NCBI GenBank assembly: GCA_003339415.1
Contig: PDHQ01000150.1
Coordinates: 19,885-83,884, forward strand
Direction: 5' to 3'
DNA from: Ophiocordyceps camponoti-saundersi (nom. inval.)
Lineage: Eukaryota; Ascomycota; Sordariomycetes; Hypocreales; Ophiocordycipitaceae
DNA length: 64,000 bases
Part shown: positions 23,825 through 35,938 of the stretch, in pieces
Numbering within the stretch: position 1 is the first letter of the stretch
Layout: each line of letters starts with the position of its first letter
Program-made: the position numbers and the translations under genes
The notes under the pieces: model-generated
What the model saw: the letters and a program-made list of their open reading frames with translations, nothing else
Told to the model about the DNA's origin: nothing
Database searches by the model: none

Positions 23825-24221
23825 TACTTATAAAACTTTAATATTTATTTAAGTTACTTACTTATAAATTTAATAACTAGAAATCGAATAATTATATAAT
23901 ATTTATTACTTAGAAATAAGTATTATAAGAGAAAGGTTATAATTTATTATTTAGTAAATTAAATAATTATATTTATTTTATTAATAAGAAAGTAAAAAAG
24001 TAAGTAAAGAGAGACTCCCTAATAATAAAGATTATAATTCTAAGCACTCGCTTTTTAATAATAAATACGCTAACTCTAATTACTCTTTACCTAATAAATT
24101 TAAAGTTATAGCGCTTAAATATTTTACTTAATAAATAGCTATAATATTTTCTTTTACCGCTAGCTTTATTTTTAAAATACTAGCTATTTTATTAAAAAGC
24201 TATAGCCGCCCTTTACTATTA
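23825..24221 (+). mobile_element. Gypsy-594 copy 3, first piece (5'-truncated inside ORF3)
   Basis: Homologous to 17140-17540 of copy 1, i.e. within ORF3. The 5' LTR and pol are missing. The left edge is approximate (23775-23830). The copy is interrupted at 24221 by repeat C and resumes at 53690, then is interrupted again at 55695 and resumes at 57568. Confidence 0.8.
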
Positions 24222-24821
24222 AATATAATATTTATATGCTAGTATACCTTATATAGCTTAGTATTATCTTATATATATTCTAAAAGGGGGAAAAACTAAA
24301 AAGCTAGAGTAAAACCCTCCCTTTAAGCGTTACCTTAGCTTTAAGTTAGACCCTGCTCGTATTTAATATTTTATATATTTAATAAGTTAGATATTAACTA
24401 ATAATTTAAAAGCTAATATTTCCCTTAAAGTAAACTCCGCGGTAATAAAAGTATACGTAAACTAGGTTTAGTATAAAGTTTATATAGCTTACTTATTTTC
24501 TTAGCTATTATTAATAATCTAATTAATTAAAGCCTTATTAGCATAGCTTAAAAATAAATAAAAATTTTACTATTTTATAATAAACTTTATAATAGCTAAA
24601 CTTAAAAAATAGCTAGATTATTATAACAAAGCTATAAATAAGTGCGGAGTCGGAGTTAAAAGAGGAGGTATTATTATATTTACTTTTTAATATTTCTGCT
24701 TTAGCTATTATTAATTTCTAATTAGCGTTAAAAAAGAAAGAGAGGTAATATATATAAAGTTTTAATTTATAAACTTTTAAAATTAAGTAATATATATATT
24801 TTTCGCTTAGTCTTATATCGC
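24222..24821 (+). repeat. Repeat C copy 1, left piece
   Basis: Matches 55695 to about 56335 of the uninterrupted C copy 2. The right edge is the insertion point of Gypsy-594 copy 2, with TSD ATCGC at 24817-24821 and 52431-52435. No coding frame is recognised. C is inserted in Gypsy-594 copy 3 with an imperfect duplication of about 30-35 bp at the joints (24187-24221 and 53655-53689). Confidence 0.8.
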
Positions 24822-25415
24822 TAATATAGGACGTATAATAATACCCTTATAAATCGCCTAACCTCTTATAATATTTTACTAAAATTTCCCCTTTAAGATT
24901 TTACTTAGATTTCCCCTAGAAACTTTATTACCTTTACGCTTAGAAAATTACTAAGATTTCCTCTTAAGATTTCTTTATAATAACTCTTAAGATTTTACTA
25001 AGATTTCCTACTAAATCTAATATTAAAATATACTTTTAGAAATCTTTAGATTTTACTAGGAAATCCCTATATACTAAGAAATTACTATATACTAGGAAAT
25101 CTTTATTTTACTAATATATATAGAAATTACGGTAAAATCCCCTTAGGTAAATATTTTTAAAATTATACTAAAAAATCTTTCTTAAGCTCCTAGCTATATA
25201 AATTAGCTTAGTATTTCTTTAAGTAATAATTTAAATTTTTTTATAGTTATTATTTTAATTTTTAAAAAACTTTTACTTATACTTATATTTTTTATAATAG
25301 TTATTTTATAATTTTACGATTAGTAGCTAGCTTATCTCCTTTTTTTATATATTATATCTAATAGCTAGCTTAATATATATACTTATTAGAAGATTATATA
25401 TATAAGCGTATATTA
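24822..25415 (+). repeat. 5' LTR of Gypsy-594 copy 2 (594 bp)
   Basis: Exactly the same length as the 3' LTR at 51837-52430. Begins TAATATAGG (from TG) and ends GCGTATATTA. Confidence 0.95.
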
Positions 25416-25440
25416 ACTAGTAATAATTTTATATTATACT

Positions 25441-26230
25441 AACTTATAAATCTCTAGCTATTAAGGTAATAAATTAGACTTAAAATATTTTTACTAATAA
25501 GATTTTATAAGCGTAGATTTTTAGCTTAGAAAAAAGCTTTACTATATTTATTATATTACCTTAGCTATATATTACTTTTTTACCTTTAAATTTCCTAAAA
25601 TAATTAAAGAAGAAATTATAGCTAGGAAAGAAAAAGCTTATATTTTTAATACTTATAAAAAAGTAAAGAAACTTTACCCCTTTAAAGGTAAATTCCCTCT
25701 TTTATAATATAAAGAAATAAGGCTAGTTAGAAAGTACTTACTATATTAGGATAATCTTTAAAAAACTGAGTTACCTATTATAATTAATTATTTCCTAATT
25801 AATTTAAATATAGTTATAAACTATAATTAATTATTTAAATAAGTAAATTAATTAAAATATATATTAAATAGTATCCCTTACTTACTTAAAATTCTCTTAA
25901 AAAACTAGCTACCTTTTATTTAAGAATACTTTTAAATTATAAATAATACTAAAAATAAAAGTAAGTAACCCGCTTTATAAAAACAAGATAATAAAAATAC
26001 TAAGCTCCTTTCTTAAGATAAAGGTAAGGAAAAGGCTAAGTCCTCTTTATTAGATAAAGGTAAGAAAACCTCTATATTATAAGAATCCTCTCTAAAAGGG
26101 GAACTATTTACCTTAAAAAAGAATACTTTAAGGAAATAGTATTTTCTAAATCCTCTTATATTATTATTTAATTCGAAGAAACCTAAATTACTTTCCTTAG
26201 AAAAGGAAAAGATAATACGAATAATTAATA
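25441..26230 (+). pseudogene. Gypsy-594 ORF1, gag-like, degraded (copy 2)
   Basis: A single frame runs from about 25441, 25 bp after the 5' LTR, past 26150 with stops only at TAA/TAG. It includes KIIKEEIIARKEKAYIFNTY (about 25597-25656) and a lysine-rich stretch DKGKEKAKSSLLDKGKK (about 26020-26070). By position it is gag. The high Lys content and lack of a visible zinc knuckle leave the assignment open. It survives only in this copy, as the equivalent of copy 1 is off-window. Confidence 0.6.
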
Positions 26231-28633
26231 AAATTCTTTATTCTTATTATATTTATCTTTAAAACTTAAATTTAAAGCTAGATAATAATTTATAATTATA
26301 TAACTAATTAAACTTATAAAAATTATCTAAATAATAAGTTTAGCTATAAGCTAAAAATATTAAATAATTTAAATTAGCTAATATTTTTAATATTACTTTT
26401 AATTAGATTAAGGAAACTAATTAAACTATTATTTACTAAAATATTAACTAATTTATAAATATTTTAAAATAAGTTATAGCTTAAAATAAGGATTATATAG
26501 ATAAACTTATATAACTTATTCCTTTTTTTCTTAGAGGTTATATTATAAGATAATATTCTAGAGATTTAAATTTATAAATTAAACTAAAATTTACTTTTCC
26601 TAATTTTAGAATCTAAGGATAAGTAAAAGCTTTATAAAAAAAGTTTACTATCTAACTTAATATTACCGCTTTTACTATATAAAAATAAAGCTTTATATTT
26701 TAAGATATACTTACTAGAAAGGATTTCCGATTATAAGTATTAAAAATAAAAAAATAGCTTAGGTAGCTTTTTATCCTAAATAATCTATATTAATAATTAT
26801 CTTTTCCTAACTTAATATCCTTCTTTAAGAAATTTTCCGATAGCTAATTAATAAAGATACCTTAAATAATTAAGTATATAAATATAAATAACTTCTTCCG
26901 AACTTTTAAACTAAACTAACTAGGGGAACTTAGGGTATTTTTTAAAATAACGCTACTTAGTATATAGCTTTAAGTAAGTTACCTTAATAAGAATATAAGG
27001 TAAATAATCTTAAGAAGAAATCCCTATAAAATCTAAACTACTAACTAAAATATAAACTAATTAACTTTTTTAGAAAACTAATAGATAATACTTAGAAACT
27101 TTTTAATAAAAACGTTAAGTTTAAAATAAAGATAAAATAGCTTTTCCCTAAAAAAAATAAAGAAAGCTTAAAAGGTAATCCTATTCTTATTAACTTTACT
27201 TATAAACTCGTAAATTAAGACCTTAATATAGATAAAGTTTTTACTATCTTTTCGGAAATATATAATATTATCCTTAATATTTTAGAATAGCTTTTAGAAA
27301 GCGAAGATAATTTCTTTAAAATATTTAAAGATAAATAACTAGCTAATAACTTATATTATCTTATTTCGGATCCTAAAAAATATAAAATAGAACCTTTTAA
27401 TATTATTAGAAACCTTTTTTCTAAAAACTTTCCTATTATCGAAGCTATTTTATAAATAACTAATTTCCTTTTAGAATAAGTTTCCTATTTCTCCTATATA
27501 AAGATTTTAATATTTAGTAAAAACGGATTTTATAATATTATAGAAATATATATTAATACTAAAGTAAATAGATCCCTTATTAGGAAAAACTTACTTAATA
27601 AGTTTAATAATATTAACTATAATCTAATAATAATTTAAAGCTTAAATAATATTAAATTAGCCTTAACTTATAATTAAGCTATTTTTACTTTATATATTAT
27701 TAATAAAATTAATAGTAAGTTTTATTTTAATAAGTTTAAAGCTAGCGCTTAAGTTATTAAATATCTTCTTACCGGAGTTTTATTAAGAATTATAAAATCG
27801 ATATTCTTAACTTTTAATAAAAGCTTTAAATTTAACTTTATAAAGGAATATATATTAAATATTATTTTACTTATAAAAGACTAGCTATTTATAAATATAT
27901 AATAGCTATTTTAGTAATAATAATCCCTCCTTTTTTAATAAGCACGATTCTAATACTAATTAAAGATTCTTTTAAAAATTATAACCTTATTTTCTTTCCG
28001 ATTTTTATCTTCTCTTTAGTTTAATTATTCGTAACTATTTTTATTTAACTATCTTTAACTTAAGTAATAAGCTAATCTCTTTTAAATAAAAAGAAAAAGT
28101 TAATATAATATTAAATCTTAATAATTAATTCTCTTTTACTATCTCTTAATAAATTACGAAAAAGGACTCCTTAAATAACTCTAATAAGCGTTCGATACTA
28201 AACTCTTTTTTAAACTAAATAATATTATCTAATAAAACTAATATTAACTTACCTCTTATTAATATCTTAGATCTAAGCTAACTATACTAATTAGGTATTT
28301 TTAAGAGACTTAATATTTTAGAAATTAAAGGAGAGTATAGCGTTAGAATTTATATTTTAAATTTTTAGTTATTTAGAAAAGTAAAATAGCTATATAATTC
28401 CTTTCTAAAATTATAAAAAGATACTAGACTAATTAATTTACCCTTAGAATATTATTTAAAAATCCTATTATTAATAATTAGTATAAGAAAAAACTTAGTT
28501 TATATCTTTACTTACTAAATAAACCTAATTAGGATTTCCTTAATTAAAAATATAATAATATATATTTATAAGGTAAAATAAAATAAGCGCTTAAAGCTTT
28601 ACCTTTTACTAGCTTATATTTTATTATTTAGAG
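26231..28633 (+). pseudogene. Gypsy-594 gag/protease region (copy 2), interrupted at 28633
   Basis: Colinear with 4150-6585 of copy 1 and more degraded. It ends just inside the start of reverse transcriptase, where Copia-301 copy 2 is inserted after TAGAG (28629-28633). The sequence resumes after the second TAGAG at 35934-35938. Confidence 0.55.
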
Positions 28634-28934
28634 TATTAGATATTATCTCTTTATACCCCTTTATATCTACTATACGATATATATATAAAGGATAGCATAG
28701 ATATAGGGAAGCCTCTAATAAAATATATATTACTACCTAAGTTATGCCTCGTATAACTTAGGAGGTAAGAGGTAGCTTAGATAAGAAAAAGGAGGGTATA
28801 GAAGTAGAGTATTATCTAGCTATATAGCCGCTCTTCCTCGTACGATAAAGGAAAGGTATCTATTTTTAATTATACTTAATTTAGGTTACTTTTACTTTCT
28901 CTTACCTATATATATATATAAAGATTACTTAATA
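28634..28934 (+). repeat. 5' LTR of Copia-301 copy 2 (301 bp)
   Basis: Matches 35633-35933 and the LTRs of copies A and 1. It starts TATTAGATATT and ends CTTAATA. Confidence 0.95.
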
Positions 28935-31200
28935 CTAATTAATAGTTATATTAGTTATTATTAGTTAACTATAGATTAGCTAAAATAATAAGATAGGTAT
29001 CGTATAATACTAAAAAGCCCTATGCCCGCTATTAACTAATACCTATACTTTTACCTTACTTCTTAATATTAGTTCTTACCGAAAAGCTATTTTTACCTAG
29101 TGCTACTATTAAGACTAAAAGATTAAGGTAACGTATAATACTTACTAATAATAAAGTCTTTACTAAAAAGCTATATTTAGCCCGGTACTTTTTACTAATT
29201 ATATAATATTACCTTTAATAATATTCCGGAAATATAATAACGATAATATAATTTCTATAATTTTAGAAGTTAAATAGGAAGTAGTAAATACGTTAACTAT
29301 AACGATAATAATAAACGAGATTTTAGCTTTATATAATAAAATAATAAAAGGAAGCGAAGTTAACCCTTATATTTAAACTTAAAATATAAACCTAGTTTAT
29401 TAGGATATATAACCTAACCTTATATAACCTCTTAATAAGGTCGAATTAATAATATTTATTACTTAGTAGATATACGATATTATTTACTTTAACTTTTATA
29501 AAAATAACCTTTTTTATATAATCTAATCGGAACTTTAGGGATAAACTTACTACTAGCTAAAATATATTTACCGTATATTTTTAAAAAAACTAACTTAAAT
29601 TATAATTATATAATATATCCCGCTTATTAGAAACGGTATATTAATTAAACGCTTTATATAACTCCTTAAAACTAAACCGGAAGATATTTTACCCCTTAAC
29701 CCGTAAGAAGCCCTTTCTATATAGTTAAACTACCCCCCCTTTTCCGAACTAACTTTTCTAGATCGTATAATATAAGCTTTATACTTAGTATAGCCCCCTA
29801 AGTTAAGATATATTTTAATATAGCTATTACGAAGTATCTTAGCCGAACCCTTACTTTATATAACTTATATATAAGAGTTAACTACTTTATATAACTTAAA
29901 TATATAGCTACTCTTAGTAACCTTAACTTAGACCCTCTTAGAACTAATAAATAAAGCCTTAATAGGTATCGTATAAGTTTATATACTACTACTAATATAA
30001 AAAGTAATAAATAGACTAATCTCCCTAAATAAGGTTACCGCTTTCTTTAAAGGTTAGCGAAAAGATTAAAACTATATAAGGCGGCTATATAATATATTAA
30101 TTAATAAAGCTAGGATTTTTATTAGCTATTACTCCTATATTAATATAATAAAAGATTAATTTTACGCTATTTTTCCGGATATTTTTTTAGATTAAGCTTA
30201 GGATTATTATTTATATTTTATTAAATCGGATAAACGATAAAATAAAATTTATACTTTTTTAAATATATATTTTAATACTTATACGAACTATTTATTATAT
30301 TAGATAAATTAGACTACTTTTTCTTTTAATATCGTATAATAAGAAAACCCTAATAAAACTATAATAAATTTACTTAATACCCTTCTTAATAAACTTTAAC
30401 TTATTTAATAAGCTTTTAAACTTAACTATTAAGGAGAAAAGTAACTTCTTATTACTATTATATAAGCTTATCGTAGCGTTCTAAAACTTAAATTAGCTAT
30501 AATATTCTAAGATATATTATATAAAATATTTATTAATTACTTTTATTCCTCTTTTATTATCGCTATAGATAAAACTACTAACTAGTTCTTTATTAAATAA
30601 CGCTACCTTAATTATAATAAGTATTATATAAACCTTAGATAATCTTCTTTTACTCCCCGCTAATAACGATCGCTCTTTATATAATATTTTTCCCTATAGT
30701 AACGCTAGTTCTAACCTTATATAATACGAAGGTACTTTATATATAAAAAAGAAAGATATTAGTTTACGAACTATAAGTTAGATAATATCTAACGCGTATA
30801 TAAGTAATACCTTACTAATTATAAAGAAATTAGCTAGGACCCCCTTACGGAGGAAGAATTTAATATATTCCTCTTATTATACGAAGGTTTTAATAAATAA
30901 GATTCCTAGTTTTTATAATTATATAATAAAAACTCTAATATTAAAAAAGAAATTATTAGCGGCGAAAACGCGGTTTTATTTTTTACTATAGCGGCCTATA
31001 TATACCGCCTTATTAGCGATAATATCTACTAACTAAAAGTCTTAGCGGTTCCCGCGAAATAATTCCTCTTTTCTAATATATATTATATAATATACTAAAG
31101 CGAGCTTTAAGAGCTACGTAAATCTTAACTATAAGTAAACTATAAGTAAAAGCTTATATTTAGGAATACCCTTATATAATTATTAACTAAACCCTAACTA
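28935..31200 (+). pseudogene. Copia-301 gag/5' coding region, degraded (copy 2)
   Basis: Colinear with 9071-11339. No gag or protease motif is legible. The assignment is by position. Confidence 0.5.
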
Positions 31201-34160
31201 AGAATATAATCTATTTTAGCTTCTTAGAACTTACTAAGCTAATTAGAATTATTATTATATAAAACCTCCTTAGTAAAGTCCTCTATTATATTCTTAATAT
31301 TTCTACCCCGTTCCTTTTCTATTTTAAAGATACTAACCGCCTTTATACCTTTTATAATAATATAAGGGATATTATTATATAATATAATAATATAATAGTT
31401 CCTATTATTAGGAAATAAGGATATCTATTCTTTAATATTTTAAAATAAAAATCTACGTTATATTATATAGAATAAGAGTTATAATAGCTTTATTAACGTT
31501 TTAGCTACCCTTATATATAATAGCTTTATAATTTACTAAAAAAAGCTAGTTTTTTAAATATAACCCCCGTAGCCCTTAAGTTAATCTAATATTTATATTA
31601 CTAATATTAATTATATAACTTAAAACCTTAGTAATTTAAATTCTCTTTTAAAGATAACTATAACTTTAATTACTTACTAGTTATCGATATTTTTTACCTT
31701 AATAGTAAGCTAGTCCTATACGCTATTAACGAAGCTATATCTTTCTAAGCCGCCGCTTTCGTACGAAATATATCGGTAATAGACGCTTAAAACGCCTTAT
31801 ATAAATACTAGATTTATATATACTAAGGCTTACTAGATATTATCTCCTATAACGCTAGGACTAACTTTTCCTCTTTAGAGTTTTATATAAATATAAAACT
31901 ACTTAGTATTATATATAAAAAAATGCTTATTAAAGTATATTAGGCGATCGGTAAGGTTAAATATATCTACGCCCCTTTTAGGCCGGTATATAATATCTTA
32001 TAATAGGAAATTAGTATTAAGATTAATAATATAACTATCTTTTAGATAGCTATTAAAGCTATTAATAATATAGCTAAACTAGACGGCCTTATCTTAATAT
32101 TTTTTATTTTTAGCGCTTACTCCTATATTTTATATAACTTACCCCTAGCCCTTAATATTACTATAAGAGCCTAAGCGATTTAATACGCTATAAAATAAGT
32201 ATAATAAATTAAGGCTTAAGCGGATATTTTACGCGCTTTTTATATCCGAAATAAACCTAACTTATATAATATCTTATCGCTTCCTTTTTAAAGTAAAGTT
32301 CTTATTTAGCGTAAAAAGGATAAATAGTAAGGTCCTTTCTATATTTCTAGTTTCGATAGCTAAGATATTATCCTTAAACTCCTTATAAAACTAACTAGAT
32401 TTTATACGATATAAGTTAAACCTTATCTCCGCTCCCTCCCTATTATATATATAAAGAAAAAGGTATAGTTCGAAATCCCGATTATACCCTTATACGATAA
32501 AAACTTATATAAAGCTTTTCCCTTTATATTTATTATTATAAAGGAAAAAGATAATTATATACTTACTATATAATTACGGTAATAAGGTATTATTATTACT
32601 TTAAGATAACTATTTAAGGCCTCTAATTATAAGGAGATTAATACTTTCTTTATATAGGAAATCTTTACCTTTATCTAATATAACTTTTCTTTAGACCTTA
32701 TAAGATATATTTTTAAAACGCGTCTTATATAAGAAATAAAGAACTTAAATAATAGCTTTTATAAAAAGTCCCGCCTAGTTATTTAGGGCTATAAAGATAA
32801 TAGTAAAGAGGAAATCTTTATATAATTACTTATAATTCTATATATATTATAGCGCCTCCTTCTTACCCTTAAACTTACTTTTATAAAGTTATATAATTAC
32901 TAAGGTAAACTACGAGATATTACGTAAGCGTATATATAGTCTATTAATCCTTTAAGTTATATAATATATATATACTTTCTTAAAAAACTATAAGATTAAT
33001 ATTTACCCTATACTTTTTTATATATTAAGAAGCTACTATATAAGCTAGTAGAATTAAAGTTATATTAGTTTAAAATATATTATAATTATTATTATATAAA
33101 CCTTTATATAACGCCCTTATTATATAGTTTATATCTTTTATTTATAATAGCTAGCCTTAACTTATTCGGAATAACGGGCTTATAAATAAATAATATATTC
33201 TCTTTTATATCCGATATATTCTCTAAACTTAAGGAAAATAAGTTAAAATAGGTAAAGCTTTATACGAAGCTTAAAATATTCCTTACTAATAGCTTATCTA
33301 TTAACTTTAATAATAATTATATTATACGCGAATTATACGATATTATTCTTATATAGAAAAGATAAGTAAAAGGCCTTTACGTTATTAACCTAACCGCCGA
33401 TATTACCTCGTAAGACTTTATTAGCTAGCGAGCCCGAGGAGTATATATTACTTTTACTTATTAACTAAAAGCGTCGTATAACCTTATAGTAGCCGCTTAA
33501 ATAACTAATCCTTCCTTATAAGATATTTTAGCCCTTAATAAATATATCTAATAGCAAATTAATAATATTACCCGCGGTTTATAGTTTATTCCGCTTAACT
33601 TATCTCGTATAAAATTATTTATTTTTATAGATAAGTTATTTATAAATAATAAGAACCTTACTTTATAGCTTAGCACCTAAATTATTCTTAGTAAGGAAGA
33701 CTAGTCCTTTAACTTATTCGTTATATAAGGTAATATCTTTTACTAAACTTTTACGAAATATAAAAAAGTTACTTAAAATATCCTAGTAAGCGAATTTTAT
33801 AATATAGTAAATAGCGTTAATATTAGCCTAGCTTTTTACTTAACTATTTAAGCTATTATACGATCCCTAAGCACGCCTCTAATCCCTTTTATTCTTTATA
33901 TAGATTTATATTTATTATACGATTACTTAGTAAAGCTTAGCTTAACGATAGAAAAATAGCTAATAATCGATATTATAGCTATTTATAAGTTATATAAGCG
34001 TAAGGAAATTTTAAAAATATAATAAATTAATAATAAGAATAACCTAGCTAACGCTTATACTAAGGATAGCCCTAACTTAGCTTTATTAACCTTTATTTTT
34101 ATAAATTCTTATAAGTTACGGATTAAAGCTATTATCTAATAACTTACTTAAGTTATATAA
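31201..34160 (+). pseudogene. Copia-301 integrase, reverse transcriptase and RNase H, degraded (copy 2)
   Basis: Colinear with 11340-14300. The integrase core stretch lies near 31645-31760 and the KPLYG region near 33020-33060, where the motif is weakened. The catalytic pair of reverse transcriptase is Asn-Asn (AATAAT at 33189-33194), so both Asp codons are lost, against one in copy 1. RNase H motifs KRLII and a KDN motif lie near 33950-34070. No restoration could come from a single change. Confidence 0.88.
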
Positions 34161-35632
34161 GACTTATATTTTTTTCTTTCTTATATCTTTACTTCGTCTA
34201 ACTTTTTATTCTTACTTTTCTATTTTTTTTATATTTTTATATTTTTTTTTATTATTTTTATATAAAAATTACTATTAATTCTTTCTAGGTATTATCTAAC
34301 CCCTATGCTTAATTTTTAAAAAAAAAAAAAAAAGTAAAACTATAAGTCCTAAACGCTTAATTTTTTTTCTTTTCTTTTAATTTTTTTTCTTTTCCTTTTT
34401 CCTTATCGTTTAACTTTACTATTATTTTTTTTCTACCCCCGCCCCCTATTACTTATCGTTTAAGATAGTAATATACTCCTCTACGTTAGAAGGCGCTCCG
34501 CCTAGTATTACTATTACCTATCCCCGCCGCTAGCTATTAAGTAACTTAATAAAAATAGTTACTAAAATATAAAATATTAGCTTAAGAGTTTATAACGCTT
34601 AGCTTTATTATACGAAAAAATATCTTATTATATAAGACCGCTATATATAAGTAATATAAGCTTTATTACTATTTATCTAATATATATTAAATAAGTAAGG
34701 ATTTCTAATATAAATATAATATAATTTTATTATTACCTTACTATAACTTATAAATAAGATTATTAAAAAATAACTTAAATATTAAATAATAATAGCTATA
34801 ATATATTTAAGATCCTAAGTATTATTAAAGTAAATAAAGATATTAGATAATAATATAGCCGCTAATCGGATCTCCGCTTACTACTCTCCTATTAGTATTA
34901 TTATTATATAATAGCTAAACTTTTTTTTCTTATATTTAAGGATATTTATTATATAAAGCGCTAGTTATTCTCTTTATTATAAAATATATAAACTTAGTAA
35001 AACTTAAGTTAATAAGCTATAACGCTATTAAAATAAGGAGGTATATTATATAATTAATAACTATTAATAAAAATAATTTAAGTATATTATATAACTTATT
35101 AATTTTTATTAAAGATCTTTTTAGTTATTATTATTATTTTTATTAATTAGCTTAAAGAAAAAAGAAAAAAGAAAGGAAAAAAAAGAGAGAGAGAGAGAGA
35201 GGGAGTAAAGAGGGGTTTTTATACCCCTCTAAAGGCGGTAAGAGGCGGCAAAATCCGATTTTTAATTCTTATTTTTCGTAATATTTTTTAATATTTTTAG
35301 TATAAGGTTATAGAAAATTAGTTTTCTACTTATTTTTCTTAATATTATAATTATAAGAGACTTTTATAATAAAACTTTATAAAAATATATTATAAGTTAG
35401 ATTATATAATAACTTAACTTTTATTTTTTAGCTAATAGCTTATTTTCTTTATTTTTTTTTATTACGGTATTACGGGCGTTATTTACTTTTAGAGATTTTT
35501 TTAATTATATACTTATTTAATATTATATAATTATTTTTCTTTAGAAATATCTACTTTTTAAGAAAACGGAGTTTTTTTTTTATATAATACCTTTTTATTT
35601 AGTATATTTTTTTATAAAAAGAAAAAGTTAAG
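34161..35632 (+). other. Copia-301 3' internal region (copy 2)
   Basis: Equivalent of 14301-15748: T-rich opening, poly-A run at 34317-34333, a duplicated TTTTCTTTTC tract near 34360-34400, the GA tract (35152-35205), the hairpin at 35210-35229 and the polypurine tract at 35616-35632. No gene is seen. Confidence 0.6.
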
Positions 35633-35933
35633 TATTAGATATTATCTCTCTATACCCTTTTATATTTATTATACGATATATATATAGAAGATAGTATAAA
35701 TATAAGGAAGCCTCTAATAAAATATATATTATTACTTAAGTTATACTTTATATAACTTATAAGGTAGGAGGTAGCTTAGATAAGAAGAAGGAGGGTATAG
35801 AAGTAGAGTATTATCTAGCTATATAGCTGCTCTTCCTTATATAATAAAGGAAGGGTATCTATCTCTAATTATACTTAATTTAGGTTACTTTTACTTTCTC
35901 TTACCTACACGTATATATAAAGACTACTTAATA
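35633..35933 (+). repeat. 3' LTR of Copia-301 copy 2 (301 bp)
   Basis: Full-length match to 28634-28934. It ends CTTAATA and is followed by the TSD TAGAG. Confidence 0.95.
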
Positions 35934-35938
35934 TAGAG

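Larger units (their letters stand above)
28634..35933 (+). mobile_element. Copia-301 copy 2, complete
   Basis: 7,300 bp, 301-bp LTRs, perfect 5-bp TSD TAGAG (28629-28633 and 35934-35938). Same order and orientation as copy 1 with about 20 bp net length difference. It is inserted in the 5' part of reverse transcriptase of Gypsy-594 copy 2. The purine tract at 35616-35632 is identical to the one in copy 1. Confidence 0.97.
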
